Part shown: piece after piece, positions 53,588 to 62,049 of the stretch | Numbering within the stretch: position 1 is the first letter of the stretch | How the letters are laid out: every line of letters begins with the position of its first letter | Assembly: GCA_947503005.1 (NCBI GenBank) | Contig: CANNCA010000001.1 | Coordinates: forward strand, 62,001-126,000 | DNA from: an uncultured Flavobacteriaceae bacterium | Lineage (GTDB): Bacteria; Bacteroidota; Bacteroidia; Flavobacteriales; Flavobacteriaceae | DNA length: 64,000 bases | Direction of reading: 5' to 3' | Translations under genes and position numbers: made by a program | Notes under the pieces: model-generated | Seen by the model: only the letters and a program-made list of their open reading frames with translations | Database searches by the model: none | What the model was told of the DNA's origin: nothing

Positions 53588-53758
53588 ATGAAAAACGTAC
53601 TACTTATAAAAGAGATTTATCTCGAAGCTTTTAGAAATCTTGGCCACAAATTCGTAAAGTCTTATTTTAAAATATTCTCATGGTTCTGCTTTGCCAGTTT
53701 CTTGATTGTATTGTATGCATTCGTTTTTAGACTTATCACTGGCTTCGCTTTTGACTAA
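53588..53758 (+). CDS. Small membrane protein, 56 aa (DUF6747-like), copy 1
   Basis: This complete small ORF starts MKNVLLIKEIYLEAFRNLGH and has one hydrophobic segment (about residues 30-50) ending TGFAFD. About 30 of 55 positions are identical to the ORF at 54058-54225, which shows that both are real, selected genes. I associate it with the DUF6747-type flavobacterial mini-proteins; function unknown. TTTG (53534-53537) and TAGACTGT 20 bp later form a loose promoter. A terminator follows (53784-53814), so it is a single-gene unit. Confidence 0.82.
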   Translation: MKNVLLIKEIYLEAFRNLGHKFVKSYFKIFSWFCFASFLIVLYAFVFRLITGFAFD

Positions 53759-53783
53759 AAATTTATAACCAACCTAACCAATT

Positions 53784-53814
53784 AAAGCACCCGCCTTCTG
53801 TCGGGTGCTTTTTT
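53784..53814. terminator. Rho-independent terminator after small membrane protein 1
   Basis: AAGCACCCG and CGGGTGCTT form the stem around an 8-nt loop, followed by a T-run; 26 bp after the stop codon. Confidence 0.88.
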
Positions 53815-54057
53815 CAATTTTATACAATACCGATGCTCTAGTAGTGTGTTGCTTTTCTTACGGCACATATTCCTCTGAAAAGCCGATGTAGGTTGATTCT
53901 TTCTTCTACGGTTTTTTTGGCTAAAAAATGCGTCATTTATCGGCTAATAGCAATGTTTCGCCTAGTTGGCGAGTTTTCCTTACCCCCTGCCTAATTAATT
54001 AATTTGGCTGGTATTATATTCTAACCTTTGTAGTTGTCTAATTAAAAACTATAAGGT

Positions 54058-54225
54058 ATGAGGAAATTTTTACTGTTACAAGAGATTTATTTTGAAGCAT
54101 TTCGAGATTGGACTCAAAAACTGCTTAATAAGTATTTTAAGTTGTTTTCCATATTTTGCTTCTTCCTGTTAATCGTAGTGCTCTATGCGTTCATTTTCAG
54201 AGTGTCTACGGGGTTTTTCTTTTAA
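54058..54225 (+). CDS. Small membrane protein, 55 aa (DUF6747-like), copy 2
   Basis: The product starts MRKFLLLQEIYFEAFRDWTQ, has one membrane helix (about 31-49, FSIFCFFLLIVVLYAFIF) and ends TGFFF. It is a paralogue of the ORF at 53588-53758, with the same length, the EIYxEAFR start and VLYAFxFR centre. The upstream region also resembles that of copy 1 (TTTG at 54003-54006, TAACCTTTGTAG, GTCTAAT), so the duplication included the promoter. Its own terminator follows at 54248-54278. Function unknown. Confidence 0.82.
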   Translation: MRKFLLLQEIYFEAFRDWTQKLLNKYFKLFSIFCFFLLIVVLYAFIFRVSTGFFF

Positions 54226-54247
54226 AATCAACTAGTTGCCAAGGAAT

Positions 54248-54278
54248 AAAAAAAACGCCCTTAGAGGGCGTTTTTTTT
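54248..54278. terminator. Bidirectional terminator between small protein 2 and DUF4837
   Basis: A-run, CGCCCT stem, loop TAG, AGGGCG, T-run of eight. It serves the plus-strand small gene and the convergent DUF4837 gene ending at 54301. Confidence 0.88.
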
Positions 54279-54300
54279 ATGTCATTAAGTAAATATAAAA

Positions 54301-55281
54301 TTATAAAAACCGAACAGTCTTTAAAATAGCTTCTAACTGAAACATATCGTCTCGTTTGTTGGTAGCCGGAGCATAGGTAAATCCTTCAAGAACCATCTTT
54401 CTGCCATTGACCTCATCATCAATGATATAGGTTAGAAAAGGGCCTGCCATAAAATCATTTTTCACATCCCAAATACCACGAACTTCAAAAGCCTTTCTTC
54501 CGGCAATTTCGGTCTCAAAAACAGAGGGTGCAAAAGCTGGCTCCGTGCGCATATGGGTGACCTTACCCGGAACGTCATCTCCCGGAATATATTTTGCACC
54601 TATAGAATCTCGCATTCTGATAATGTCATTGACCAATGTAGAATCATTTGAAAAGCTATTTCCTGGCATGGTATAAGCAATAATATTTGCATGCCCTTTG
54701 GGAATTTGACGGTCTATCCATACAAAATTGTCAACCTGCATACCTACCTTATAAATCGATGGAACATTCAATTTTACATTGAACTTTTCCGTTAAGGCCT
54801 TTTCTTTATTCAGTGATTTAAGAAAACGAGTTTGTGATTCACTTAACTCTAATTCTTGAAAAACTTCAATTATTCCTTTAGCTTTTTCCGAAATGTTCTC
54901 GATAATTTCCTGTTCCGTAGTTCCTTTTAATACCGCCACTCTTTGGGGAGTTGCATAGAAATCGGATTTTATTCCAGCTTCATTAACCGAATCCAATTCC
55001 ACATATATTACCGAACGTGTGTTTCTAATTGCCCCGGTAAAAGCCTTTTTTGGTACTTGGTTCAATGTGAAAATAGGTTCATCCCAAGTAAGACCTATAG
55101 CTGGTGACGCAAAATGTTCTCTGATTTTGTCTCCCACCGTTCCCTTCCATAAATCGTTTTCGATTACAACGGTCACTGAATTTATGGCCCCTATCGAACC
55201 TGGTAAGTATTTCTGGTTACTGTCTTTGCAACTTAAAAAAGATAGAATAAGAAGTAGTAAGAGTGCTCTAAATCGTATCAT
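54301..55281 (-). CDS. DUF4837 lipoprotein
   Basis: This 326-residue lipoprotein starts MIRFRALLLLLILSFLSC, with lipobox Cys18. The body shows GAINSVTVVIENDLWKG, VVIENDLWKG being typical of DUF4837. Function is unknown. The upstream in-frame ATG at 55308 would overlap the preceding gene and spoil the signal peptide, so 55281 was chosen. It lies 14 bp after the lytic transglycosylase gene. Confidence 0.85.
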   Translation of the reverse strand: MIRFRALLLLLILSFLSCKDSNQKYLPGSIGAINSVTVVIENDLWKGTVGDKIREHFASPAIGLTWDEPIFTLNQVPKKAFTGAIRNTRSVIYVELDSVNEAGIKSDFYATPQRVAVLKGTTEQEIIENISEKAKGIIEVFQELELSESQTRFLKSLNKEKALTEKFNVKLNVPSIYKVGMQVDNFVWIDRQIPKGHANIIAYTMPGNSFSNDSTLVNDIIRMRDSIGAKYIPGDDVPGKVTHMRTEPAFAPSVFETEIAGRKAFEVRGIWDVKNDFMAGPFLTYIIDDEVNGRKMVLEGFTYAPATNKRDDMFQLEAILKTVRFL

Positions 55282-55295
55282 AATTGTACTCTGGT

Positions 55296-56960
55296 TTAGG
55301 AGGGGCATTCACATAATTTTAGTTTCATTCCTGGTTTCAGACTATTACCACTAATACCGTTCCATTTTCGTAAATCTTCGATGGTAATTCCAGGATATTT
55401 TCTTGAGATGGTCCAGAGCGAGTCTCCACTTTTAACAGTGTGAACTTTTCCATCACCCAATGCAACTGATGTTGTGGCCTTTTTAGTGGTGCTTTTACGG
55501 GCTGTATTAGCTACACCTTTTGAACCCCTTGGATAAATAGTCAACCGCTGACCTATTCGCAAATTGTTGCTTCGTAATCCGTTCCAATTTTTGATTTGAC
55601 TGACACGAACTCCATATCGATTCGCAATTTTTCCAAGATAATCTCCGCTACGCACCCTATATCTTATGCGATGAGCCTCCGCAGCTTTAACTAAAGCCGG
55701 TAAAGGACTCTCTTTACTCTTCAACTCTTTCTCGACATGGGCGTAAATAGCAATTTCGTTTGCCACGAATTTACCCATAGCCTTTTTGGGAAGTCGCAAA
55801 GAATAATTCTTTCCTTTAATATAGGGAATGACTTTTAGTTTATACGAAGGGTTCAAGACCTCAAGCTCTTCCTTAGTCACCCCAATCAATTCTGAGATTT
55901 GATCAAAGGTTATCATGCTCTTTACATGTATTGTATCGGTCTCGAAATAAGGGCGTTCTACCTTTTTCCCCTGCAAACCATGCTCTTCAGCATATTCAAA
56001 AAGGTACATCGTAGCTAAAAACGCTGGCACATAGCCAGCAGTTTCACGGGGCAAATTTCGGCGTAGGTTCCAATAATTCTTATAACCACCCGATCTTCTT
56101 ATGGCTTTGTTCACGTTACCGGGGCCAGAGTTGTACGCGGCAAGCGCTAAATCCCAATCATCAAAAATTTTATAGACCCTGTTTAAATATTCGCATGCCG
56201 CTATTGTCGATTTAATCGGGTCACTACGTTCATCAACATAACTGTTCACGTCTAGGCCATGTTCCTTGCCGGTACCGTACATGAATTGCCAAAGTCCCGT
56301 TGCGCCTACTCTAGATCGAGCTTTCGGGTTCAGGGCAGATTCAACAATGGCGAGATATTTCATCTCCAACGGAATGTTGTGATTGTCGAATTCTTGCTCG
56401 AACATGGGAAAATAAAACTGACTGACCGTAAGCATGCGGTTCATCAAATCACGCTTTCTGGTCAAAAACGATTTAATCACATTTTCCAAGGATGGGTTGT
56501 AAACTACATTGAACGGCGTTTTTTCATTTAATCTTGCCAGGCGTACCTTCAATGTATCAGTAGGCAAATCATATTCGAACGGTTTTTCAGTTTCAAGCTT
56601 GGAAACCTCGTCGTACATTTCGTCTGAAAGAGCGGCGATTTCATAGAGCTCCTTCATCCATAAACTATCATACTTAGCGGCGAGAGGGTTATCCTTTAGA
56701 TTGTAAGCGCCTTTATCGCCTTCTTTTACCAGTACTAAAGGGTTGTCTTTTAATTCGGTTTCCGAATCCATGAGTTCCATCTGTTCGACGGCTTTCATAT
56801 CCATGGCCATGGTGTCCAGTGGGATATCCTTTGCTTCGGTAGTTTTCAAACTGTCTTTACTGGTAAGAACACTGTCTTTTTCCTGTTCCTGTGCAAACAA
56901 TGGGAAGGTAATCAGAAGGAATGAAACAAGGGTCACGAAATTTTTTAGGTGTGCAGTCAT
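55296..56960 (-). CDS. Lytic transglycosylase with three LysM-type repeats (MltD-like)
   Basis: This 554-residue secreted enzyme has a signal peptide (1-23), an acidic linker, an SLT domain (about 190-310) with catalytic Glu207 in AIVESALNP and GLWQFM, YNSGPGNVNKAI, and three LysM-type peptidoglycan-binding repeats at about 347-395, 433-478 and 508-552. The first repeat is degenerate. It cleaves the glycan strand of peptidoglycan with 1,6-anhydro product formation. It is transcribed with DUF4837. Confidence 0.92.
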   Translation of the reverse strand: MTAHLKNFVTLVSFLLITFPLFAQEQEKDSVLTSKDSLKTTEAKDIPLDTMAMDMKAVEQMELMDSETELKDNPLVLVKEGDKGAYNLKDNPLAAKYDSLWMKELYEIAALSDEMYDEVSKLETEKPFEYDLPTDTLKVRLARLNEKTPFNVVYNPSLENVIKSFLTRKRDLMNRMLTVSQFYFPMFEQEFDNHNIPLEMKYLAIVESALNPKARSRVGATGLWQFMYGTGKEHGLDVNSYVDERSDPIKSTIAACEYLNRVYKIFDDWDLALAAYNSGPGNVNKAIRRSGGYKNYWNLRRNLPRETAGYVPAFLATMYLFEYAEEHGLQGKKVERPYFETDTIHVKSMITFDQISELIGVTKEELEVLNPSYKLKVIPYIKGKNYSLRLPKKAMGKFVANEIAIYAHVEKELKSKESPLPALVKAAEAHRIRYRVRSGDYLGKIANRYGVRVSQIKNWNGLRSNNLRIGQRLTIYPRGSKGVANTARKSTTKKATTSVALGDGKVHTVKSGDSLWTISRKYPGITIEDLRKWNGISGNSLKPGMKLKLCECPS

Positions 56961-57068
56961 AAGAAATTTATAGTTAAGGAAAGGTCAACTAAAATCGCAT
57001 ATTTTACTGAAAGAATAAAATTTTCAAGCAATAAAAACACAAACCCCCTTTTATCGATAACGCCTTTA

Positions 57069-58259
57069 TCAGCCTATTATTGCTGCGATTCCTGGTAGTG
57101 TTTTTCCTTCCAAACTCTCCAGCATAGCGCCTCCTCCCGTAGAAACATAACTCACTTTGTTTTCGAAGCCAAATTGCTTCACCGCTGCCACTGAATCACC
57201 TCCACCAACTAATGAAAAAGAACCGTTTTGTGTTGCTTTGTCAATGAAGTTGCCTACCGCGATGGTGCCTTTGGCAAAATTTTCCATTTCGAACACGCCG
57301 ATAGGGCCATTCCATAAAATGGTTTTACATTGAAGAATAACCTCTTTAAAAATTTCTAGGGTTTTTGGGCCTGCATCTAAGCCTTGCCAGCCGTCAGGAA
57401 TATTATCCGAACTTGTTACTTGCGTATTGGCGTCATTGGCAAAATCGTCTGCAGCGATAACATCAACAGGAATATGGATCTGAACTCCTTTTTCCTCGGC
57501 TTTTTTGAGAATTTCCAAAGCCAACTCCATTTTATCATCTTCACAAATAGAATCGCCAACTTTTCCTCCCTTTGCCTTTACAAAGGTATACGTCATTCCT
57601 CCACCGATAATCAGATGGTCGACCTTATCGAGAATATTCTCTATTATGGTGATTTTAGAAGACACTTTAGCGCCTCCTAAAATGGCAAGTACCGGTTTCT
57701 CACCTGTTCTCATGACCTTCTCAATAGCATCGATTTCCTTGGCCAACAAATAACCAAAACACTTGTTCTCTGGAAAAAATTGGGCAACCACGGTGGTAGA
57801 AGCATGTGCCCTATGTGCGGTTCCAAAAGCATCATTGACATAAATATCTCCTAATTTTGAAAGTTGTTCTGCGAAATTCTGGTCTCCACTAGTCTCTTCA
57901 GAATGAAAACGAAGATTCTCCAAAAGCAACACCTCTCCCATGCCCATTTCGGCAACAGCGGTTTCGGCTACTTCGCCACTGCATTCTGGAACAAATCTTA
58001 CCTGCACCCCAAGTACTTCAGAAACTGTTTTACAAATATGCTCTAACGATAAATCAGGATTTCTTTCACCTTTTGGCCTTCCCAAGTGACTCATTAAAAC
58101 AGCACTTCCACCATCTTCCAAAACCTTAATTATGGTTGGTTTTGCTGCCTCGATTCGGTTCGAATCGGTTACGTTGAAATCTTCATCCAATGGAACGTTG
58201 AAATCAACTCTGATCAATGCTTTTTTGTTTTCAAAATTGAAATCTTCGATAGTCTTCAT
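57069..58259 (-). CDS. pgk: Phosphoglycerate kinase
   Basis: This 396-residue glycolytic enzyme makes ATP from 1,3-bisphosphoglycerate. It has [29 protein letters not shown], the hinge stretch [13 protein letters not shown] and the nucleotide-site [13 protein letters not shown]. Length and motifs are standard. TACATTTG at 58283-58290 with TTTA 19 bp further upstream is a good promoter. Confidence 0.98.
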   Translation of the reverse strand: MKTIEDFNFENKKALIRVDFNVPLDEDFNVTDSNRIEAAKPTIIKVLEDGGSAVLMSHLGRPKGERNPDLSLEHICKTVSEVLGVQVRFVPECSGEVAETAVAEMGMGEVLLLENLRFHSEETSGDQNFAEQLSKLGDIYVNDAFGTAHRAHASTTVVAQFFPENKCFGYLLAKEIDAIEKVMRTGEKPVLAILGGAKVSSKITIIENILDKVDHLIIGGGMTYTFVKAKGGKVGDSICEDDKMELALEILKKAEEKGVQIHIPVDVIAADDFANDANTQVTSSDNIPDGWQGLDAGPKTLEIFKEVILQCKTILWNGPIGVFEMENFAKGTIAVGNFIDKATQNGSFSLVGGGDSVAAVKQFGFENKVSYVSTGGGAMLESLEGKTLPGIAAIIG

Positions 58260-58282
58260 AAGATGTTTTTTTGATTGAGTCG

Positions 58283-58313
58283 CAAATGTAAAGATTTCTA
58301 TGGTTCAGGTAAA
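58283..58313 (-). promoter_or_regulatory. Promoter (TTTA-N19-TACATTTG) for pgk
   Basis: The -7 box TACATTTG is at 58283-58290 on the minus strand, with TTTA at 58310-58313, 19 nt upstream. This is one mismatch to the Bacteroidota consensus. The leader is about 19 nt. Confidence 0.62.
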
Positions 58314-58355
58314 GTAGGTTGTTCTATAATTCAGTAATACATTACAGATTTTTCA

Positions 58356-58370
58356 GACCCGCCGGTCGGT
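58356..58370. promoter_or_regulatory. TetR-type operator-like site 1 (GACC-N4-GGTCGGT)
   Basis: ACCCGCCGGTCGGT matches the symmetrical ideal ACCGACCGGTCGGT at 12 of 14 positions. It is preceded by TTTTTCA, as is site 2. It lies about 70 bp upstream of the pgk -7 box. Confidence 0.45.
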
Positions 58371-58471
58371 TTTGGGTTTTATCGAGATTTAGAATTTATG
58401 TTTTTTTCAGAATTTGTCTCTACCTCAGGGCAATGTTTGTAGTGCATCTGACAAAAAGAGAAGTTTTTACA

Positions 58472-58486
58472 GACCGCTTGGTCGGT
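58472..58486. promoter_or_regulatory. TetR-type operator-like site 2 (GACC-N4-GGTCGGT)
   Basis: ACCGCTTGGTCGGT matches ACCGACCGGTCGGT at 11 of 14 positions and repeats the GACC-N4-GGTCGGT pattern of site 1, 116 bp away. It lies about 80 bp before the holB -7 box. Confidence 0.45.
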
Positions 58487-58555
58487 ACAGCTATCGCTTA
58501 TTATAAATAACGCCGTATAGAAATCACAATGCCGCCAACAAAGTTTGGAATACAC

Positions 58556-58563
58556 TATATTTG
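58556..58563 (+). promoter_or_regulatory. -7 promoter box (TATATTTG) for holB
   Basis: An exact TAnnTTTG match that ends 4 bp before the holB ATG, so the mRNA may be leaderless. No good -33 element was found. Confidence 0.45.
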
Positions 58564-58567
58564 AGGT

Positions 58568-59731
58568 ATGCTTTTTAAAGATATTTTAGGGCTAGACCAC
58601 ATTAAAAACCATCTTTCTTCTAGTGCGGATAAAGGGCGTATTGCACATGCGCAACTCTTTGTTGGGCCTGAAGGTTCCGGCACACTACCCATGGCGTTAG
58701 CATACGTACAATATCTAGTTTGTGGAAATGTCGAAGGAGAAAATTTAGGCGGGGATCACGCCTGTAATTTGAAGTTCGATTCGCTTTCACATCCCGATGT
58801 TCATTTTGCTTTTCCAACTTCCAATTCTGATAAGGTGAAGAGCCATGCAGTCAGCAATCACTATATGGAAGAATGGCGTCAATTCTTCAAAGAACAACCC
58901 TATGGAAATCTTTTCGATTGGTACCGGCTTATTGGAATAGAGAAAAAGCAGGGCCAAATTGGGGTTGATGAGGCGATGGAAGTCTTAAAAAAGCTGGCTT
59001 TAAAGTCTTACGAAGGTGGGTACAAGGTCATGTTAATTTGGATGGCCGAAAAAATGAACACGGCGGCGTCCAATAAACTGTTGAAATTGATTGAAGAGCC
59101 ACCGGAAAAGACCATTTTTCTTCTGGTTACCGAAGATGAAGAGCAAATTTTGCAAACTATCCGTTCTCGATGTCAAATAATTCATTTTCCGCCACTAGCA
59201 GAAGCTGTTATTGCCGACGCCCTGGTCGAAAGAGGTGTTGTTCGCGAAGAAGCACTACGAATAGCTCATGAGGCAAATGGTAATTTTAATAAGGCCATTG
59301 ACCTAATGAACAATGATTCTGAGGACCTTGTTTTTGAAAAGTGGTTTGTACAATGGATTCGAAGTGCTTTTAAGGCCAAAGGTAACAAGGCCGCGATACA
59401 TGAATTGATTCTGTGGGGCGAAGAGGTTGCTAAAACCGGTCGCGAAACGCAGAAAAAATTCTTGAGCTATTGCTTGGCGATAATGCGACAAGCACTATTA
59501 CTGAACTATGGAACCGACGAACTGGCCTACATGCAAATTCATGTGGATAATTTTCAACTGGAAAAATTTGCGCCTTTTGTACATGAAAACAATATATTGA
59601 GCATTGTTGAAGAACTTGAAAAGGCGATGTACCATATTGAGCGAAACGGAAATTCAAAGATTATTTTGACCGACCTATCGATTAAACTGACCAGGCTTTT
59701 GCATCGCAAGGCAAGTATGCCCGCCACTTAA
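58568..59731 (+). CDS. holB: DNA polymerase III delta-prime subunit
   Basis: This 387-residue clamp-loader subunit starts MLFKDILGLDHIKNHLSSSA. The P-loop position reads GPEGSGTL (33-40) without the Lys-Thr of an active ATPase, as expected of delta-prime. LIWMAEKMNTAASNKLLKLIEEPP and TIRSRCQIIHFPPL are the sensor and arginine-finger segments. Length is normal for Bacteroidota. A 9-bp DnaA-box-like string inside (59542-59550) is likely chance. Confidence 0.93.
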   Translation: MLFKDILGLDHIKNHLSSSADKGRIAHAQLFVGPEGSGTLPMALAYVQYLVCGNVEGENLGGDHACNLKFDSLSHPDVHFAFPTSNSDKVKSHAVSNHYMEEWRQFFKEQPYGNLFDWYRLIGIEKKQGQIGVDEAMEVLKKLALKSYEGGYKVMLIWMAEKMNTAASNKLLKLIEEPPEKTIFLLVTEDEEQILQTIRSRCQIIHFPPLAEAVIADALVERGVVREEALRIAHEANGNFNKAIDLMNNDSEDLVFEKWFVQWIRSAFKAKGNKAAIHELILWGEEVAKTGRETQKKFLSYCLAIMRQALLLNYGTDELAYMQIHVDNFQLEKFAPFVHENNILSIVEELEKAMYHIERNGNSKIILTDLSIKLTRLLHRKASMPAT

Positions 59732-59877
59732 CAAAGGTGCGTATACGGTCAAGCTTTGTCGCTACCCGAACCCGCTTAAAAGGCTTTTATTTGCGGCTGT
59801 GCTAAACCGGATTTTCGAAAGATTGTCAATTTTGATAACTAAATCTATGAGAAGGCTTCAATTTTAATAAATAACCC

Positions 59878-60276
59878 ATGGAAAATATACTCGACTTCGC
59901 CGCAGAAATATTACTCTTGATCTTTATGGTCATTACCTTCTTACAAAGTGGCATCGATAAAATAATCGATTGGAAAGGAAACTTGGATTGGCTAAAAGGG
60001 CATTTTGAAAAGACTTCTTTAAAAAATATGGTGCCCCTATTATTAGGCACAGTGCTTTTCGTGGAAATGGTGGCTGGTATTTTGTGTCTCGTTGGGGCTT
60101 ATCAGATTATTACTTCGGCCAAGACCGAAATGGCTCTTTACGGTGCTGTCGCGTCCTGTGCAGCGTTGCTGATGTTGTTGTTCGGCCAACGTTTGGCAAA
60201 GGACTATGAAGGTGCGAGAACTATTGCTGTATATTTTATTCCTGCTATATTCTTGGTTTTTTTACTTCAACCCTAA
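59878..60276 (+). CDS. DoxX-family membrane protein
   Basis: This 132-residue protein has four membrane helices; the first helix is followed by FLQSGIDKIIDWKGNLDWLK, the typical DoxX start. DoxX-family proteins are linked to redox or thiosulfate metabolism in some organisms, but function is unclear here. It is convergent with the OmpH-like gene, with a perfect 30-bp palindrome between them. Confidence 0.82.
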   Translation: MENILDFAAEILLLIFMVITFLQSGIDKIIDWKGNLDWLKGHFEKTSLKNMVPLLLGTVLFVEMVAGILCLVGAYQIITSAKTEMALYGAVASCAALLMLLFGQRLAKDYEGARTIAVYFIPAIFLVFLLQP

Positions 60277-60281
60277 AATTA

Positions 60282-60311
60282 GTAAAGCCACGACTTAAGT
60301 CGTGGCTTTAC
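60282..60311. terminator. Perfect 30-bp palindrome, probable bidirectional terminator
   Basis: GTAAAGCCACGACTT is followed directly by its exact reverse complement. It starts 5 bp after the DoxX stop and lies 37 bp beyond the end of the OmpH-like gene. The flanking A/T runs are short, so it could also be a repeated extragenic element. Confidence 0.65.
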
Positions 60312-60348
60312 AATCTCTCAAACTAGTTTGTCGTTTATCTGGTAACAA

Positions 60349-60858
60349 CTAGTTTTTGTATTTCTCATTCAAAATTTTCACGATTTCATCGGTAAGGTCA
60401 TTGGCATCCGTTCCGTATAAAACACTGCCTCCATCACCACCGCCTAAGACGTACGTGTAGCCGTTCGCTTTACCATAAGCTTCAATTTCTTTTTTCACCT
60501 TACTGACCATGCTATCCATCTCAACTTGTCCGGACGCTTGTAATGCTTGATCTTCTTGCTGTAATTGCTGACCAATAAATTGAGCACGTTGTTGTATCAC
60601 ACCATATTCTTCCTGTGCTTTCTTCTGTGACATTTTCTGTGCCTTCAGTTGAAAAGCTTGCGCTTCTATTTGATAGGCCTGGGTAATACTATCTCTTTTT
60701 TTACCCAATGTTTCCGCTTTGGTTTTAAATTTTGCTTCGATATCAATTTTTTCTTGGTACTCATCCATCAACTTGACGTTATCAACATAACCGATTTTTT
60801 GCTGTTCTTGGCAAGACATTACAATCAATGCGGCCAAAACGTATACTAATTTTTTCAT
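60349..60858 (-). CDS. OmpH/Skp-like periplasmic chaperone, lipoprotein form
   Basis: This 169-residue protein starts MKKLVYVLAALIVMSC with lipobox Cys16, unlike soluble Skp. The rest is a long charged coiled coil (about 40-125) and the end GGDGGSVLYGTDANDLTDEI typical of OmpH proteins. It probably helps outer-membrane proteins cross the periplasm, tethered to a membrane. The upstream in-frame ATG at 60921 was rejected because the extension runs through a GC-rich repeat. Confidence 0.88.
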   Translation of the reverse strand: MKKLVYVLAALIVMSCQEQQKIGYVDNVKLMDEYQEKIDIEAKFKTKAETLGKKRDSITQAYQIEAQAFQLKAQKMSQKKAQEEYGVIQQRAQFIGQQLQQEDQALQASGQVEMDSMVSKVKKEIEAYGKANGYTYVLGGGDGGSVLYGTDANDLTDEIVKILNEKYKN

Positions 60859-60876
60859 CTTACTGGTTTTGTTTTC

Positions 60877-60896
60877 ATTTCCGCCTCCGCGGGAAT
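60877..60896. repeat. REP-like GC-rich inverted repeat (second copy)
   Basis: ATTTCCGCCTCCGCGGGAAT is the sister of the copy in the atpB-atpE gap (2737-2756); 17 of 20 positions agree. It lies 19 bp upstream of the OmpH-like start codon. Confidence 0.55.
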
Positions 60897-60998
60897 CTTG
60901 TTTTTTCATTTCGAAAAACAAATGCTTCTTTGTTTTTCAAGCTGGGCAAAAATAGGAAAGGTTTTTGAAACTATTCTATTATTCATGCCAATAACTAA

Positions 60999-61028
60999 AC
61001 AAGTGCAAATATTTGCACTTGTACAAGT
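60999..61028. promoter_or_regulatory. 24-bp perfect palindrome with third half-site (ACAAGT/ACTTGT)
   Basis: ACAAGTGCAAAT is followed by its exact reverse complement (61011-61022), then by a further ACAAGT (61023-61028), giving a second 12-bp palindrome. It is 141 bp upstream of the OmpH-like gene. It may be a cooperative operator; no known regulator is assigned. Confidence 0.45.
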
Positions 61029-61212
61029 TTGAATGATGGTAAAATTCATTTTGTCAGATAATAAACAAAATCAATCATGTTAATGCAAAACGATTGTCGT
61101 GGACTATTAAAAAACACTTCTTAAAATACATCTGTTTTCAAAGATTTTTCGTGTTTTGAGGTATAAATCGACTATGCTTGAGAAATATCAGGAAATCGTC
61201 TTAAAATCGAAA

Positions 61213-62049
61213 TTAGCCCTTTTTTAGGATGTAAATGATCGAGGAGTATTCTTTGGAGCGCCAAGCGGACATGTTCGACCAAAGTCCCCTAAAAAAAGCT
61301 TTGGGGAAATTCAGAAATCCAGATTTTCCAGATTTATACTTTTCGGATAAAAGGGAAACGTAGAATGAATCGAAAATCATGGGTTTGGTTTTCACCAACT
61401 GCAATCCGTGTTTGCCAAAAAGTTTTTCAATAGAACATCTCGAAAAATGCCATAAGTGTCTTGGTACGTCATAAGCTGCCCATGCTGTTTTGTAATATTT
61501 AGCATCGTGTGATTTGAAGTTAGGAACTGCGATAATGAGCGTACCTTCCTTTTCCAAATGCCAGACCAATTTCAAGATTTTATTTTCAAGATCGGGCAAA
61601 TGCTCCAAAACATGCCACAGAGTAATTACTTCGAATTTCTTACCTGGCAAAGATTCCATATTCGGTATTAAGGCAATCTGCTTTTCTTGAGCGCGCATAC
61701 GAGCATCATAATTTGGTTCTACTCCAGCAATCGACCATCCTTTATTTTTCGCAGCAACCAGAAAATCACCTGTGCCTGCTCCTACATCCAAAAGTGTCTT
61801 TTCAGAACGAAGGTATTTTTCGACCAAAGAACATTTGCTCCGTAAACTGTATTTCTTGACCGTTTGATAAAGCTTATCGACCAAAGTTTTATTGGAATCG
61901 GTATGGGAAATATAAGTATCACTTTTATAGTACTTCTCTAAAACTTCTGGTTGCGGTTTTGTGATAAGCATGTCTAATTCCTCATCATGAAGCAATTCAA
62001 ACTCTTCTTGGGAAACTGAATAATCCTTAGTTTTTAAAAACGGTTTCAT
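61213..62049 (-). CDS. Class I SAM-dependent methyltransferase
   Basis: This 278-residue protein has the SAM loop LLDVGAGTGDFLVAAKNKGW, VEPNYDAR and the post-loop LWHVLEHLPD. The N-terminal ~80 residues are helical, with a lone conserved DTYISHTDSN typical of methyltransferases in surface-glycan or quinone-like pathways. Substrate unknown. It overlaps the upstream lipoprotein gene by 23 bp. Confidence 0.85.
   Translation of the reverse strand: MKPFLKTKDYSVSQEEFELLHDEELDMLITKPQPEVLEKYYKSDTYISHTDSNKTLVDKLYQTVKKYSLRSKCSLVEKYLRSEKTLLDVGAGTGDFLVAAKNKGWSIAGVEPNYDARMRAQEKQIALIPNMESLPGKKFEVITLWHVLEHLPDLENKILKLVWHLEKEGTLIIAVPNFKSHDAKYYKTAWAAYDVPRHLWHFSRCSIEKLFGKHGLQLVKTKPMIFDSFYVSLLSEKYKSGKSGFLNFPKAFFRGLWSNMSAWRSKEYSSIIYILKKG

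Larger units (their letters stand above)
58260..58567. other. Divergent pgk-holB intergenic region
   Basis: This 308-bp region carries promoters for both flanking genes and two TetR-type operator-like dyads. The 63-codon frame within it (58319-58510) is Arg/Phe-rich and was not accepted as a gene. Confidence 0.6.
60859..61212. other. Intergenic region upstream of the OmpH-like gene
   Basis: This 354-bp region contains a REP-like dyad (60877-60896) and a three-part dyad with ACAAGT half-sites (60999-61028). No coding frame or RNA gene was recognised. Confidence 0.6.

Noticed and set aside
58319-58510. 63-codon frame between pgk and holB
   Set aside because: Arg/Phe/Tyr-rich, no recognisable family, and it runs through both operator-like dyads; more likely regulatory DNA.
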